Source of the DNA: Flavobacterium phycosphaerae | GTDB taxonomy: Bacteria; Bacteroidota; Bacteroidia; Flavobacteriales; Flavobacteriaceae | Direction: 5' to 3' | Length of the DNA stretch: 64,000 nt | Assembly (NCBI RefSeq): GCF_010119235.1 | Contig: NZ_JAAATZ010000001.1 | Coordinates: forward strand, 588,501-652,500 | Shown here: positions 51,134-61,382 of the stretch, in pieces | Layout of the letters: every line of letters starts with the position of its first letter | How positions within the stretch are numbered: position 1 is the stretch's first letter | Made by a program: the position numbers and the translations under genes | Notes under the pieces: generated by a model | Told to the model about the DNA's origin: nothing | The model's database searches: none | What the model saw: only the letters and a program-made list of their open reading frames with translations

Positions 51134-54015
51134 TTATTGTTTGATTAATTTCAATGTCTTTTCGTTATGATCTGCATCAAATACTTTGACTAAATACACC
51201 CCGCTTTTCAAATCGGAGGTTGAATAAACATCGCCCTTAACTTTATCATGATATGATTTTACTAACTGTCCGGTCATTGAATAAACTAACACTTTAGACA
51301 TAGCATTATTAATAGTAAAATAATCTGTTGCCGGATTTGGCGACAGGTTTACAAAACGCAAGGCATTGAAACTCTCTGTATTTAAAGCAGATGGTTGATT
51401 TCCGTAAACCCTGAACCCACCGGCTTCTATTGTAATAGGGTCTGTGGTACTGGTTACGTTAAGCGTGCTGTTATCCATCAAATTATACCAAGTTCCTGTA
51501 TAAGGAAAGTTTGGCGTTACGTTTATTGAAGTAACATTAAAGTTGGACAAAACCACTACATTTTTTAAGGTAGACGCTGAGGCAGCATTATCATAAATGT
51601 AAATCTTCGGTTCTAACGTTGTGCCTGAATTAATTGAAAAATCTTTACTGAATACCGTATTATTTTTTTCAAATCAATCATTTTAGCATAATCGTTGTAA
51701 ATGGTATTTCTGTTCGGATCATCCATCCAATTATTTACCCATTGTGGTTGAGGCTTGGTATCTAATTTACAATCGCCAGAAGTGACATCCGAATCGGTAT
51801 TAACCGTTCCGTTATTACAAGTAAAAATAGAATCATTATAGCCTAACTCCGCAAAGTGCCATATCATTTTTGGTCCCGGAATCAACAAAGAAACCGCGCC
51901 AATAGCAGACATTCTTGACAAAGCAGTATTTAATGTTCTAACGTTATGGGCTGCATTGGTATTGTTTCCGTAAATTAAGTTTTTATACATTAACCGTTCT
52001 TTATCATGACTTTCCGGATAACCCAACAATCTTTTAGCCGTAAAGCCATGCGCCGTATTACCCATTCTGGAAATGTCATTGCTCGAATTGTATCCCATTG
52101 ACAACTGATTATAAGCCGTTGTCATTTCTCCCCACAACATTACTCCTTTACTTGGCGTTTCATTGATTCGGTAATTAGCCCACTGTTGTTCTTCATTATC
52201 GGCCCCAAGGTGTTCAAAAATAACATAATGTGTTGGGTCTAAATTCCAAGAGTAATCGGCATATTCTTTAAGCACATCCACTCTGTCCTGTTGGTAGCTG
52301 TTGGTACAAGCGTCACTTCCGGTACAGTTTTGCGTAAACCCTTTGGTTAAATCCCAACGAAATCCGTCAATCTTGTATTCTTGAATCCACTGTTTGATAA
52401 CTCTTTTCACATAAGTTTTAGTTCTTGTTTGTTGGTGATTAAAATCATTTCCAACACTGTAACTGTGTGTAGCTACCATATTAAAATAAGGACTGTCTGA
52501 GGAAGGTGAGCCCCAGCCGTCACCATCAGGATCGTTCATCCACATTCTGTCTAATGGATTTCTTCCGAAAGCATGATTTAAAGCAACATCAAGAATAACC
52601 GCTATACCATTTTGATGACACAGGTCAATAAACTCTTTTAATTTATCAGCCGGTCCATAAGCTTTATCGTTAGCAAGGTGAAAACAAGTATTATATCCCC
52701 AGCTTTCATTTCCTTCAAACTCCATCACCGGCATTAACTCTATGGCGTTTATTTTTAAATTTTTAAAATAATCTATTTTGTTAATCAAACTTTGATAACT
52801 TCTGTCTGCATCAAAGTCACGTACTAAAACTTCGTATACAACCAAATTATCTTTTTCAGGTTTTACAAAATTTACTGTAGCATCACTCCAAGGATAAGGC
52901 GTCTGTCCTGTCTTCAATACTGTAACTTCTCTTTCCTGTCCTGAGGCTGTTGGAAAAGGCGGTAAATTAGGATAAACTGTAGGCGAAATCCACGGATCAT
53001 CATAAGATGACAAAACCAAAGTAGAATAGGGATCGGCAGTTTTAACCAAAACCGGAGAGTTGGCAACTGGTGTTTGATCTACAACCCAATACTGATAAGT
53101 GTAATCTACACCCGGTGTTAAACCGATTAGTTCTATCCAAAATTTGGATGAAGAAACATCTTTTTTCATCGAATAACTGGTGTCCGGCTGCCAATTATTA
53201 AAACTTCCTGCAACATATACATAATCTTTTCCCGGAGCATCTAAAATCAATATGGCTTTGGTGGGATCAGTCGCATCATAGTTTATTCCGTCTACTTTTC
53301 CTGAAGGTATAGCCTGAGAAACAGTGGCGGGCGTAACAATAACTGAGAACTTTTTGGTTTGTGTTGAAGTTCCTTGTGTAATCACCAACTCATAATTTTG
53401 ATTAGATGTAATGTTGTTATGAGTATAGGTATAAGAAGATACATTGGATACAACATCCAAACTTACCCCGTTTGCTTTCAAGTCATAAGTAGCATTCCCG
53501 TTCGTATTGGATGCTGAAATACTTCTACTTCCTCCTGAGGCTATAATTGTGGTACTTCCTTCGGTAGGGGTGAGTAATGAGGTTTGAAAATAACCCACAT
53601 TAAAAAAGAAATCGCCACAACTTGGAGCCAATTTTAATGTTTGAGAACCCGTTGCATTTCTGAAAACCATCCCCATTTTTGCCGCACTGGCCTGCTGGGT
53701 ACTGTTAAGATTAAAATAAACACTAGGAGTCATTGTAATACTCCAAGTCCCATTACCATTATTAGTCATCAAACCCACACCGTTATCTAATCCCCAATTC
53801 CCAACTACGGTTGTCCATGGATTACTAGTAGGACCTATTCCGGAATGGATATAAACTTTTGCAGGATTAGTACCCATAGTGTTACAGGTAGCGCTGGCAA
53901 AAGAAACCGTAATGGTTATTTGGTCGGTAACATTAAATGTTGAGGGCGAAATGGTCACCTGTTGTCCAAAAACAATAGTGGTAAAAAGAGAAAATAATAT
54001 AGCAATTTTTTTCAT
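51134..54015 (-). pseudogene. GH13 alpha-amylase with T9SS sorting domain, interrupted by a one-base frameshift
   Basis: Secreted starch-degrading glycoside hydrolase of about 960 residues when repaired. Signal peptide 1-17; N-terminal Ig-like and CBM48-like regions (about 20-330, DAPGKDYVYVAGSFNNWQPD), then the GH13 barrel with DVALNH (region I), GFRWDLTKGF (region II nucleophile Asp), VIFEHLG (region III Glu) and YPESHDKER (region IV His-Asp). The uninterrupted frame runs 54015-51613 and ends in an aberrant tail; the continuation 51556-51134 holds the T9SS domain (LSPNPATDYF … KTLKLIKQ). Adding one base to the T7 run at 51663-51669 (A7 in the coding strand) joins them through LKKNNTVFSKDFS. 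Confidence 0.88.
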
Positions 54016-54036
54016 AGCTTGTTTTTTTATTTCACA

Positions 54037-54062
54037 AAGAGCAACTAATAAAAGTTGCTCTT
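54037..54062 (-). promoter_or_regulatory. Intercistronic hairpin between susE and the amylase
   Basis: AAGAGCAACT / AGTTGCTCTT, a perfect 10-bp stem with a 6-base loop, lies in the 73-base gap between the two genes. On the minus strand only three T follow, so attenuation or mRNA end protection is more likely than full termination. Confidence 0.5.
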
Positions 54063-54088
54063 CATGGAATTATTACTTTTTTGTTAAA

Positions 54089-55255
54089 CTATATTTTAGT
54101 CATTTTATAGGTATACTTTCTCGGATTACTTACATCTAATTCTATTCTATATTTCTCTCTGGTGCCATCATCTGCTCCCGGAACGGTTATCTCACCTGAA
54201 CCGGCAAGGTTGTTTTCCTGTAAAGTGAATGGTGTTGCCGTTTTTCCTAATATAGATACCGAAGTGGTTGCAGTTCCCGGTGCATATGGCGGGTTTGGAA
54301 GTGTAGGAACAACTATGGTACCTGTCCAAAGATTAGATTTGAACTTAAATTTTTTGCCTTTCAATAAATCCAATTCATATGACCAAATTTTGGTGGTTGC
54401 ATCGTAGTCAAAGGGAACCTGATTATCAAAACCAAGACCGGATCTGGTGGCTCTACCAAAAATTCCAAAAGTGGTAAATCGAGAAAGAGTATAAGTATTT
54501 GTAGCCAAATTAACTTTTACCAAATAATGTCCGGCAGTTGCTACAGCTATACTTGCGGCACTGGCACTGGAATCTAATGTCCCTGCTGAACCTCCGTAAA
54601 CTAATGCCGATGCAAAATCTTGACAAGCATCCGGTTGGTAAAATTTATAATTACCGGCTTCTAAATACATATAGCCCTCATAATCCGAATTGGAAGCAGG
54701 AGTTGACGCCGCTATTCTTGGTTCTGTTGAAGGCGTATTTCCATCCTTTACCAAAGCAATTACAGGTAATTTTAATGAATAGCCCGTAACTTTTACATTA
54801 ATTGGATTAGAGTATTGAATAAACGGATTAGGATTAGTTCCTAAAGTTGATTTTATTCTTATATCAATATCCATTTCACTACATTTATAAGTAGGCAAGC
54901 TATTAATTAAGTTATTAAATTCAGCCACTGTTAAACTGGCTTTTCTTGATGTAGTGGTTACTTCCAAACCATCTCCGGTATATTCAACCGGATTAGACAA
55001 AGAGGTATCATTATGATCAAAAACCTGCAACGTGTATGTTGAAACCGTAGCTGGACCATTATTTGCTTTATCCCATTCAAATTTTCCAAAAACATCGGTA
55101 GCCGTTGCATCGGTCAAAACTGTGGGTGGAGTAACTGTAGCATCTTTTCTTAGTTCAAAACCGTTGGCAGCAACTACGGGGTCATTATCATCCTCACAGG
55201 AAAAAAATCCGGTAACCAATGCCGCGAAAATTATCGTTTTTACTATATTTTTCAT
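54089..55255 (-). CDS. susE: SusE/SusF-type outer-membrane starch-binding lipoprotein
   Basis: 388-residue surface lipoprotein (lipobox GFFS|C, Cys20) that helps capture starch oligomers for the SusCD pair. The N-terminal Ig-like SusE domain (about 25-150: FGKFEWDKANNGPATVSTYTLQVFD … ASLTVAEFNNLINSL) is typical of the family; two SusE/F C-terminal beta-sandwiches follow (about 170-265 with YMYLEAGNYKFYQPDACQDF; about 266-388 with FGIFGRATRSGLGFDNQVPFDYDATTKIWSYELDLLKGKKFKFKSN). It lies 20 bases downstream of susD. Confidence 0.85.
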   Translation of the reverse strand: MKNIVKTIIFAALVTGFFSCEDDNDPVVAANGFELRKDATVTPPTVLTDATATDVFGKFEWDKANNGPATVSTYTLQVFDHNDTSLSNPVEYTGDGLEVTTTSRKASLTVAEFNNLINSLPTYKCSEMDIDIRIKSTLGTNPNPFIQYSNPINVKVTGYSLKLPVIALVKDGNTPSTEPRIAASTPASNSDYEGYMYLEAGNYKFYQPDACQDFASALVYGGSAGTLDSSASAASIAVATAGHYLVKVNLATNTYTLSRFTTFGIFGRATRSGLGFDNQVPFDYDATTKIWSYELDLLKGKKFKFKSNLWTGTIVVPTLPNPPYAPGTATTSVSILGKTATPFTLQENNLAGSGEITVPGADDGTREKYRIELDVSNPRKYTYKMTKI

Positions 55256-55275
55256 TTATATTTCTTTTTAAAATA

Positions 55276-56820
55276 TTAATTGTAACCTGGATTTTGGGTT
55301 AAATTAGGATTAGCATCCAAAGCCGTTAACGGTATAGGAAAAAGTTTGTAGGTATCCGGAATAGAAGTCCCGTTTACTGCATTTCCTTTCCATGGCCATA
55401 AATAAGATCCTCCTGTAAATTTGCCAAAACGAATCAAATCACTTCTTCTGTGTCCTTCAAAATTCAACTCTCTTCCTCTCTCATCTAAAATAAAGTCAAG
55501 TGTTAAGTCGGCCATAGTAATCGCTGGAGCATTAGAGCGGTTTCTAACAGCTTTTACATAATCAAAGGCCTGAGTCATACTTCCGCCACCGCCTCTAAGC
55601 ACACATTCTGCATACATTAAGTAAGCATCAGCCAAACGGAACAACGGAAAATCAGTACTTGAAAAACTGGTTGGTGTAGTAGGTCCTGTAAAATTCGAGT
55701 TTCTGAATTTTGTACAAGGGTAACCATCCGTCCATGTTTTGTAATTAGTCATTTCATAACTATGCCCTGTGGTCCAAAAAAGTTGTGCTCTGGCATCTGG
55801 CGAAGTAGCAAGATCTCCAAACAAACTATACCATGCTTTAGTAGCTCTGTGCCCTCCCCATCCTTCAGTGGCTCCATAAGCACTAAGTGTCATAGTTTCT
55901 GAATTTAAACTCCCATTTACTAAGTACGTGGTGTTTCCATAACTTTGACTTGAAATGGCATCAGCAATTAATGGGAAAATAATTTCAGGTGAAGTATTGT
56001 TATCTCCTGAAAAGTTCTGTGTGAAGTTTGTAGCCAAGGAATAGCCACCTTCAGTAATAACTTTGTCTACATAAATAAGCGCATCATCGTAGCGGGCTGC
56101 TCCGGTATATACTTCAGCATTTAAGTACAATTTAGCCAACAGCATTCGTGCCGTGGCTTTATTGGCTCTTCCATATTGATTGGTTTGAGGTAATTTGTCT
56201 TCAATGGCTAACAATTCAGACTCCACATAATTAAATAACTGTGTTCTGGAGGCTTCAGGTAACGGATCTGCTGTTCCATAATTCTCTGTCGTAATCAAAA
56301 TACCTTTACCAAAACAGTCAATCATATAGTAATAAGCTAACGCACGCAAAAAACGCAATTCACTCACATACAATTCTTTATCAGGACCATTAGTGTTACT
56401 TAGTGCATTTATCAGGTTGGTTGTTTGAGGAACAGTATAATAAACTCTGTCAAATAAATACCTGAAAAATTTATTGTTTTGTGTCCAGTTTGAAGTTGTA
56501 GTCAACTGATCCAAACCGTCATCACCCCAACGATTTTTCATATCGTCTGCGGTAAAATCCTGTAAGTTGATAATTCCTCTTAAGAAACCGGTCTCTCCGG
56601 CATCATTGGCAACGATATCTGAACTTCCGGGACCTGACGGACCAGTTAGAGCAAAGGTGCCATACATTTTTGACACTAACCCTTTCACTGCTTCCGGATT
56701 GTTTTGAAGTAAATTTTCCAAAGTGTCTCCAATTAATGGTTTTTGATCCAATTCTTGGGAACAAGACACCATTAGCAAGATTGCTGCAACAAGGGATACT
56801 CTTTTTAAAGTTGTTTTCAT
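55276..56820 (-). CDS. susD: SusD/RagB-family nutrient-binding outer-membrane lipoprotein
   Basis: Surface lipoprotein that caps the SusC channel and binds oligosaccharide. 514 residues; lipobox MVS|C (Cys20) followed by SQELDQKPL. TPR-rich N-terminal region includes ELRFLRALAYYYMIDCFGKGILIT and YGRANKATARMLLAKLYLNAEVY; the C-terminal half ends with the typical FILDERGRELNFEGHRRSDLIRFGKF and LFPIPLTALDANPNLTQNPGYN. It lies 14 bases downstream of susC, the invariant pair order for this uptake system. Confidence 0.95.
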   Translation of the reverse strand: MKTTLKRVSLVAAILLMVSCSQELDQKPLIGDTLENLLQNNPEAVKGLVSKMYGTFALTGPSGPGSSDIVANDAGETGFLRGIINLQDFTADDMKNRWGDDGLDQLTTTSNWTQNNKFFRYLFDRVYYTVPQTTNLINALSNTNGPDKELYVSELRFLRALAYYYMIDCFGKGILITTENYGTADPLPEASRTQLFNYVESELLAIEDKLPQTNQYGRANKATARMLLAKLYLNAEVYTGAARYDDALIYVDKVITEGGYSLATNFTQNFSGDNNTSPEIIFPLIADAISSQSYGNTTYLVNGSLNSETMTLSAYGATEGWGGHRATKAWYSLFGDLATSPDARAQLFWTTGHSYEMTNYKTWTDGYPCTKFRNSNFTGPTTPTSFSSTDFPLFRLADAYLMYAECVLRGGGGSMTQAFDYVKAVRNRSNAPAITMADLTLDFILDERGRELNFEGHRRSDLIRFGKFTGGSYLWPWKGNAVNGTSIPDTYKLFPIPLTALDANPNLTQNPGYN

Positions 56821-56834
56821 ATTTTATATTTTTT

Positions 56835-59800
56835 TTAAAAATCAATACTTAAACCCATATTAAATACTCTAGGTCTCGGATAAAAATCAGTCTGTATTCC
56901 TGAAAAGCTTTCCGGATCTTGGCCTTTATATTTGGTTAAAATGAATAAATTATTTACACCAACAGATAAACGCATGGTAGTTTCTTTGTAAATTTTATCA
57001 AATTTATATCCCAAAGAAATACTTTCACAACGTAAAAAAGTTGCATCATGAATAAAGTAATCTGAAACTGCTGACTTGTCCTGAATGGTTGTGAAAGGCA
57101 AATAACCACTTAAAGCATTGTTAAGATTGGTGCTTTGACCCGGCAACACCTTTTCTTTATAACCAAACTGGTACTCCGGACTGTTGTATACGTTCCCTCC
57201 AAACTGACCTCTGAAGCTGGCATTAAAATCAAAATTTTTGTAATTAAACGTAGTACCAAAACCAAAAGTCCAATTAGGTGCCATAGCCAAATAATAACGG
57301 TCATCTTCATTAATTTGTCCATCTCCATTTCTATCCACAAAGGCCTCAGGAACTGGTTTGCCGGCACTATCATATACTTGCTCATAAACCCATGCAGAAT
57401 TAGGTTGTTCCCCTACTGCATGATAGGTTAATGTTCTACCAATTCCCGGTATTTTATTTAATTCAATTCTTGATGTTCCATTTAATGCATCAACATTCCC
57501 GATATTATAGGCTGCGTTGGCATTTACAGTCCAGTTAACCTTATCCGTTGATACTATTTTACCGGTAACACTAACCTCAACTCCTTTTCTGGAAAGAGTT
57601 CCTGCATTATCAACAAAACTATTAGTTAAAAACTGCCCTGATGGGAAATTAACCAATGCTAATAAATCGGTAGTTTTACTGTAATAAGCATCAATAGTTC
57701 CTGTCAACAAACTGTTTTTAAGGATGTCAAAATCCAATCCAACATTGTATGTAACTGTTTTTTCCCAAGTTAAATTTGGATTGTAAGGATCTATAGAAAA
57801 AGTACCAATTCCCGGTAAATATTGCCCTTGAGCACTACCAATAGTATAGGTAGGAATATACGAATAATACCCAGCAAAAGTAACATCTCTGAAATCACTG
57901 TTCCCAGTATAACCATACCCCAATCTCAATTTTAAATCATTGATTGTAGACGAATTTTTTAAGAAACTCTCTTCTTTCATTTTCCATGCAAAAGCGGCTG
58001 ATGGAAAATAACCCCATCTACTATCTTTAGGAAATAATGAAGACGCATCACCTCTTAGGGTAAAACTAAAAAGGTATTTATCCAATATGTCAATGTTAGT
58101 TCTTCCAAAATAAGACTCCAAAACCATTTGACCATAATATCTTCTGTTTGGGTTGTTTACTGATGCGGGATCATCTTCTCTTAAACCAGAGACGGTGTTA
58201 TATCGGAATTGTTTTTTATTTCCATCCAATATAAAACTCTGATAGTTATGCCCTCCTTGAGCCTCAAATTTAGAAACAAAACCATTTAATTTTTTTGAAT
58301 AAACTAAGTAAGCATCAACCGTTTTATTCATTATCGTTTGATTTTCCTTGTAATTTAATCCCGGATTAAAAATATAATTAGTCGACGGCGTGTTACCTAT
58401 AGTTGCTTTAGTCTGATAGGTTTCCAATGAATTATCACTAAATGATTCTTCAATATTAGATTGCGAGGCTTCGACACCTAAATTAACAACCGCTCTCAAT
58501 TCGGGTAAGAAATGCATTTTATAATCAAACTCTGCATTCCCTAAAAATTTATCAATAGTCTCAGGTCGCGTTCTCTGGTTCAACCTTGCAACAGGATTAT
58601 AAGCGCCTTGTGTCAAATATCTTCCGTCCCAAGAGGCATCACCGGGATTATTAGTCTCTTGGTAATACCCGCCAAATCGGTTATCCGGACTACTACCATA
58701 AACAGGTTTCGTTGGATCCATATTTAATGAGGCGTACGTAACTGAACCTACATCAATAGCATTTTTCTTCGAACTAAATCCTTTCGCATTTACAGTTACT
58801 TTCAAATGATTGTCAAAATAAGTAGGTGACACATTAAAACTTGCTGAAATTCTGGAATAATCATTAGTTTTAATCAAACCTTCTGTTTTGTTATAACCAA
58901 TAGAAGCTCTGAAAGGCACATCACCAAATATAGCGGCTCTTACACTAAAATTATGATCCTGACTGAATGATGTTCTAAAAACTTCATTCTGCCAATCCGT
59001 ATCTGACAATATTCTTCCTTCAATAATGCCTGCTGTTGCCGGATCATCAACAGTTCCGACTGGTGCATTAAGATCAGGAATACCCAATCTGTTGGTATAT
59101 TGTGGGTAATTCTGTTCAATGAAAGTAGTAAACTCTTTACTGTTCATTGTATTGACTGTTTTACCAACTTTCGACACAGAGAACACATTGGAATAAGTGA
59201 ATTGTGGTTTGCCCTTAGACCCTCTTTTGGTGGTTATGATGATAACCCCATTGGAAGCTCTTGAACCGTAAATTGCGGTAGCAGAGGCATCTTTTAAAAT
59301 GGTAAAAGATTCGATGTCATTCGGGTTAACCAAAGACAACGGATTCGATTGACCAGCGGCCAGTTTATTATCAATCTGAACATTATCTATAATAATCAAC
59401 GGACTCGTTTGTGCACTCAAAGAGGCTCCTCCTCTAATTCTTATGTTGGGCGGGGTATCAGGTTGACCTCCATCGTTGGTAATTCTAACACCTGCAGCTT
59501 TACCAACTAACAATTGATCCGCAGATACAATGGCCCCTCTGTTGAAATCTTTTGAAGTTACAGTAGTTAGTGATCCTGTTGCGTCTTTTTTCTTTACAGT
59601 ACCATACCCCACTTGAACCACCACTTCCTGAAGTTGATTTGCTCCTTCATCTAAGCTGATTGATACCGATTTTTGTCCGGAATATTTCAAAGTTTCATTA
59701 GTGTAACCAATAAAAGTAAAGACAATTACATCTCCATTTTTAAGGCCTCCTAATTGAAATTTTCCGTCAAAATCTGTGGAAGTACCCTTGGTGGTACCTT

Positions 59801-59936
59801 GTACAGTTACATTTACTCCGGGCAAAGGTTGATTTGATTTTTTATCAACAACAACGCCACTCAAAACATTCTGAGCCAGAGCACCGAAAGGCAGTAACAG
59901 TAATAAAAATAACAACTTTTTATAAATTGTTTTCAT
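56835..59936 (-). CDS. susC: SusC/RagA-family TonB-dependent outer-membrane transporter
   Basis: 1033-residue energy-coupled porin for oligosaccharides. Signal peptide 1-21 (LLPFGALA|Q), a carboxypeptidase-D-like regulatory domain (about 24-100, GVVVDKKSNQPLPGVNVTVQGT…STDFDGKFQL), the plug (about 115-235, with LVGKAAGVRITNDGGQPDTPPNIRIRGGASLSA and DASATAIYGSRASNGVIIITTKRG) and a large barrel ending in …FNMGLSIDF. It heads the minus-strand sus operon. The palindrome at 60045-60058, 108 bases before the start, is a likely control site. Confidence 0.95.
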   Translation of the reverse strand: MKTIYKKLLFLLLLLPFGALAQNVLSGVVVDKKSNQPLPGVNVTVQGTTKGTSTDFDGKFQLGGLKNGDVIVFTFIGYTNETLKYSGQKSVSISLDEGANQLQEVVVQVGYGTVKKKDATGSLTTVTSKDFNRGAIVSADQLLVGKAAGVRITNDGGQPDTPPNIRIRGGASLSAQTSPLIIIDNVQIDNKLAAGQSNPLSLVNPNDIESFTILKDASATAIYGSRASNGVIIITTKRGSKGKPQFTYSNVFSVSKVGKTVNTMNSKEFTTFIEQNYPQYTNRLGIPDLNAPVGTVDDPATAGIIEGRILSDTDWQNEVFRTSFSQDHNFSVRAAIFGDVPFRASIGYNKTEGLIKTNDYSRISASFNVSPTYFDNHLKVTVNAKGFSSKKNAIDVGSVTYASLNMDPTKPVYGSSPDNRFGGYYQETNNPGDASWDGRYLTQGAYNPVARLNQRTRPETIDKFLGNAEFDYKMHFLPELRAVVNLGVEASQSNIEESFSDNSLETYQTKATIGNTPSTNYIFNPGLNYKENQTIMNKTVDAYLVYSKKLNGFVSKFEAQGGHNYQSFILDGNKKQFRYNTVSGLREDDPASVNNPNRRYYGQMVLESYFGRTNIDILDKYLFSFTLRGDASSLFPKDSRWGYFPSAAFAWKMKEESFLKNSSTINDLKLRLGYGYTGNSDFRDVTFAGYYSYIPTYTIGSAQGQYLPGIGTFSIDPYNPNLTWEKTVTYNVGLDFDILKNSLLTGTIDAYYSKTTDLLALVNFPSGQFLTNSFVDNAGTLSRKGVEVSVTGKIVSTDKVNWTVNANAAYNIGNVDALNGTSRIELNKIPGIGRTLTYHAVGEQPNSAWVYEQVYDSAGKPVPEAFVDRNGDGQINEDDRYYLAMAPNWTFGFGTTFNYKNFDFNASFRGQFGGNVYNSPEYQFGYKEKVLPGQSTNLNNALSGYLPFTTIQDKSAVSDYFIHDATFLRCESISLGYKFDKIYKETTMRLSVGVNNLFILTKYKGQDPESFSGIQTDFYPRPRVFNMGLSIDF

Positions 59937-60044
59937 ACATTTTGTTTAGGTTAAAATTTTAATTTTGTGCTTGTACATTATACTTCGAATGTTAAATTTA
60001 TGTAAAATTTCAACCCACAGAATAAACGATTGTTAAAAGCCCAT

Positions 60045-60058
60045 CGAAAACGTTTTCG
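60045..60058. promoter_or_regulatory. LacI-type operator between susC and the regulator gene
   Basis: CGAAAACGTTTTCG is a perfect 14-bp palindrome with central CG, typical for LacI-family repressors. It lies in the 226-base divergent gap between susC (start 59936) and the LacI-family gene (start 60163), positioned to control both. The regulator next door is the obvious ligand-responsive partner. Confidence 0.7.
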
Positions 60059-60162
60059 TGTTGAAAACTTTTTACTTTTTTCAATAAATCAGTAGTAAAA
60101 TTGACAGAATTAAAAATATCGTATATCTTTATTCAGAAATCAATTTTCAGTTAATTATCCTC

Positions 60163-61185
60163 ATGAAAAGAAAAGTCACTTTAAAGCAAATCGCCAAAGA
60201 GCTTGATGTATCCATATCAACGGTCTCCAAATCCCTTCGCAACAGCATGGAAATCAGTGAAGACACCCGACAAAAAGTGCAGGCTTTTGCCAAATTATAC
60301 AACTACAAGCCCAACAATATTGCCTTAAGTTTAAAGAATAAAAAAACCAAGACAATTTGTATTATTATTCCTGAAATTATTCACCATTTCTTCGCCACAG
60401 TCATCAGCGGAGTGGAAAATGTGGCTAATGAAAACGGGTATAACGTGCTCGTTTGCCTTTCCGACGAATCGTTTGACAAAGAAGTAATTAACATGGAAAT
60501 GTTGGCCAACGGCAGCATCGATGGCTTCATCATGTCGCTCTCCAAAGAAACCCAACAAAAGAAAGATTTTCACCATATTGTTGAAGTAATCAATCAAGGA
60601 ATGCCGGTAGTAATGTTTGACCGAGTAACCAATGACATTTTATGCGACAAAGTCATTATTGACGACAACCTCGCCGCTTTCAACGCTACCCAACATTTAA
60701 TTGATAAAGGCTTTAAAAAAATTGCCTTAATTACAACCATAGATTATGTAAGTGTTGGCAAACTCAGAACCGAAGGCTATATCAAAGCCCTTAAAAACAA
60801 TGAAATAAAAGTAGACGAGAGTTTAATTTTGAAAATTGAAGACACCGAAAACTTCGAAGCATCAATAGCTGAATTATTAGACAACAACCCTGATTTAGAA
60901 GCTATTTTTGCGGTAAACGAACTGTTTGCGGTTACAGCCATAAAAACAGCTAACAAAATAGGCAAAAAAGTTCCCGAAGACCTTTCTGTTATTGGTTTTA
61001 CAGACGGAATCATATCAAAATATTCATCCCCAAGCATTACCACAGTTAGTCAAAATGGCATAAAAATGGGAGGCAAAGCCGCTAAAATGCTGATTGAAAG
61101 ATTAGAAACCGAAGAAGATGAAGAAGAACAATACAGAACAGAAGTCATCGAAACCGATTTAGTTGAAAGAGAATCAACTAAATAA
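60163..61185 (+). CDS. LacI-family transcriptional regulator of the starch/maltose locus
   Basis: 340-residue DNA-binding regulator. The N-terminal helix-turn-helix and hinge (VTLKQIAKELDVSISTVSKSLRNS, residues 5-28; YNYKPNNIALSLKNKKT, about 46-62) are typical for LacI/GalR; the rest is a periplasmic-binding-protein-like sensor domain (TKTICIIIPEIIHHFFATVISGVEN, IDGFIMSL, VIGFTDGIISKYSSPSITTVSQNG). It ends in an acidic tail (ETEEDEEEQY). Divergent from susC with a palindrome between, and upstream of the maltose transporter and phosphorylase genes, so its inducer is probably maltose or a maltodextrin (inference). Activator or repressor mode is unknown. Confidence 0.93.
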   Translation: MKRKVTLKQIAKELDVSISTVSKSLRNSMEISEDTRQKVQAFAKLYNYKPNNIALSLKNKKTKTICIIIPEIIHHFFATVISGVENVANENGYNVLVCLSDESFDKEVINMEMLANGSIDGFIMSLSKETQQKKDFHHIVEVINQGMPVVMFDRVTNDILCDKVIIDDNLAAFNATQHLIDKGFKKIALITTIDYVSVGKLRTEGYIKALKNNEIKVDESLILKIEDTENFEASIAELLDNNPDLEAIFAVNELFAVTAIKTANKIGKKVPEDLSVIGFTDGIISKYSSPSITTVSQNGIKMGGKAAKMLIERLETEEDEEEQYRTEVIETDLVERESTK

Positions 61186-61210
61186 TTTTTAATCAACTCT
61201 ATTTATCAAC

Positions 61211-61224
61211 AAAAAACGTTTTCG
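61211..61224. promoter_or_regulatory. LacI-type operator upstream of the MFS carrier gene
   Basis: AAAAAACGTTTTCG matches the 60045 palindrome at 12 of 14 positions, with a perfect right half and the core AAAACGTTTT intact. It lies 159 bases before the transporter start, just after the regulator gene ends. Confidence 0.5.
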
Positions 61225-61382
61225 TAACAATATATCTCTATTTTTTTTCTCTAAAAACAAAACCGTATAAATTCTTTATTATCTTTACCCCACAATCAAA
61301 GCTTATACATTTACTTCGAAAACAAATAATAAGTTTTGATAAGCAGTTCGCTTATCGTATTATTAATCAATAAATTACGATA

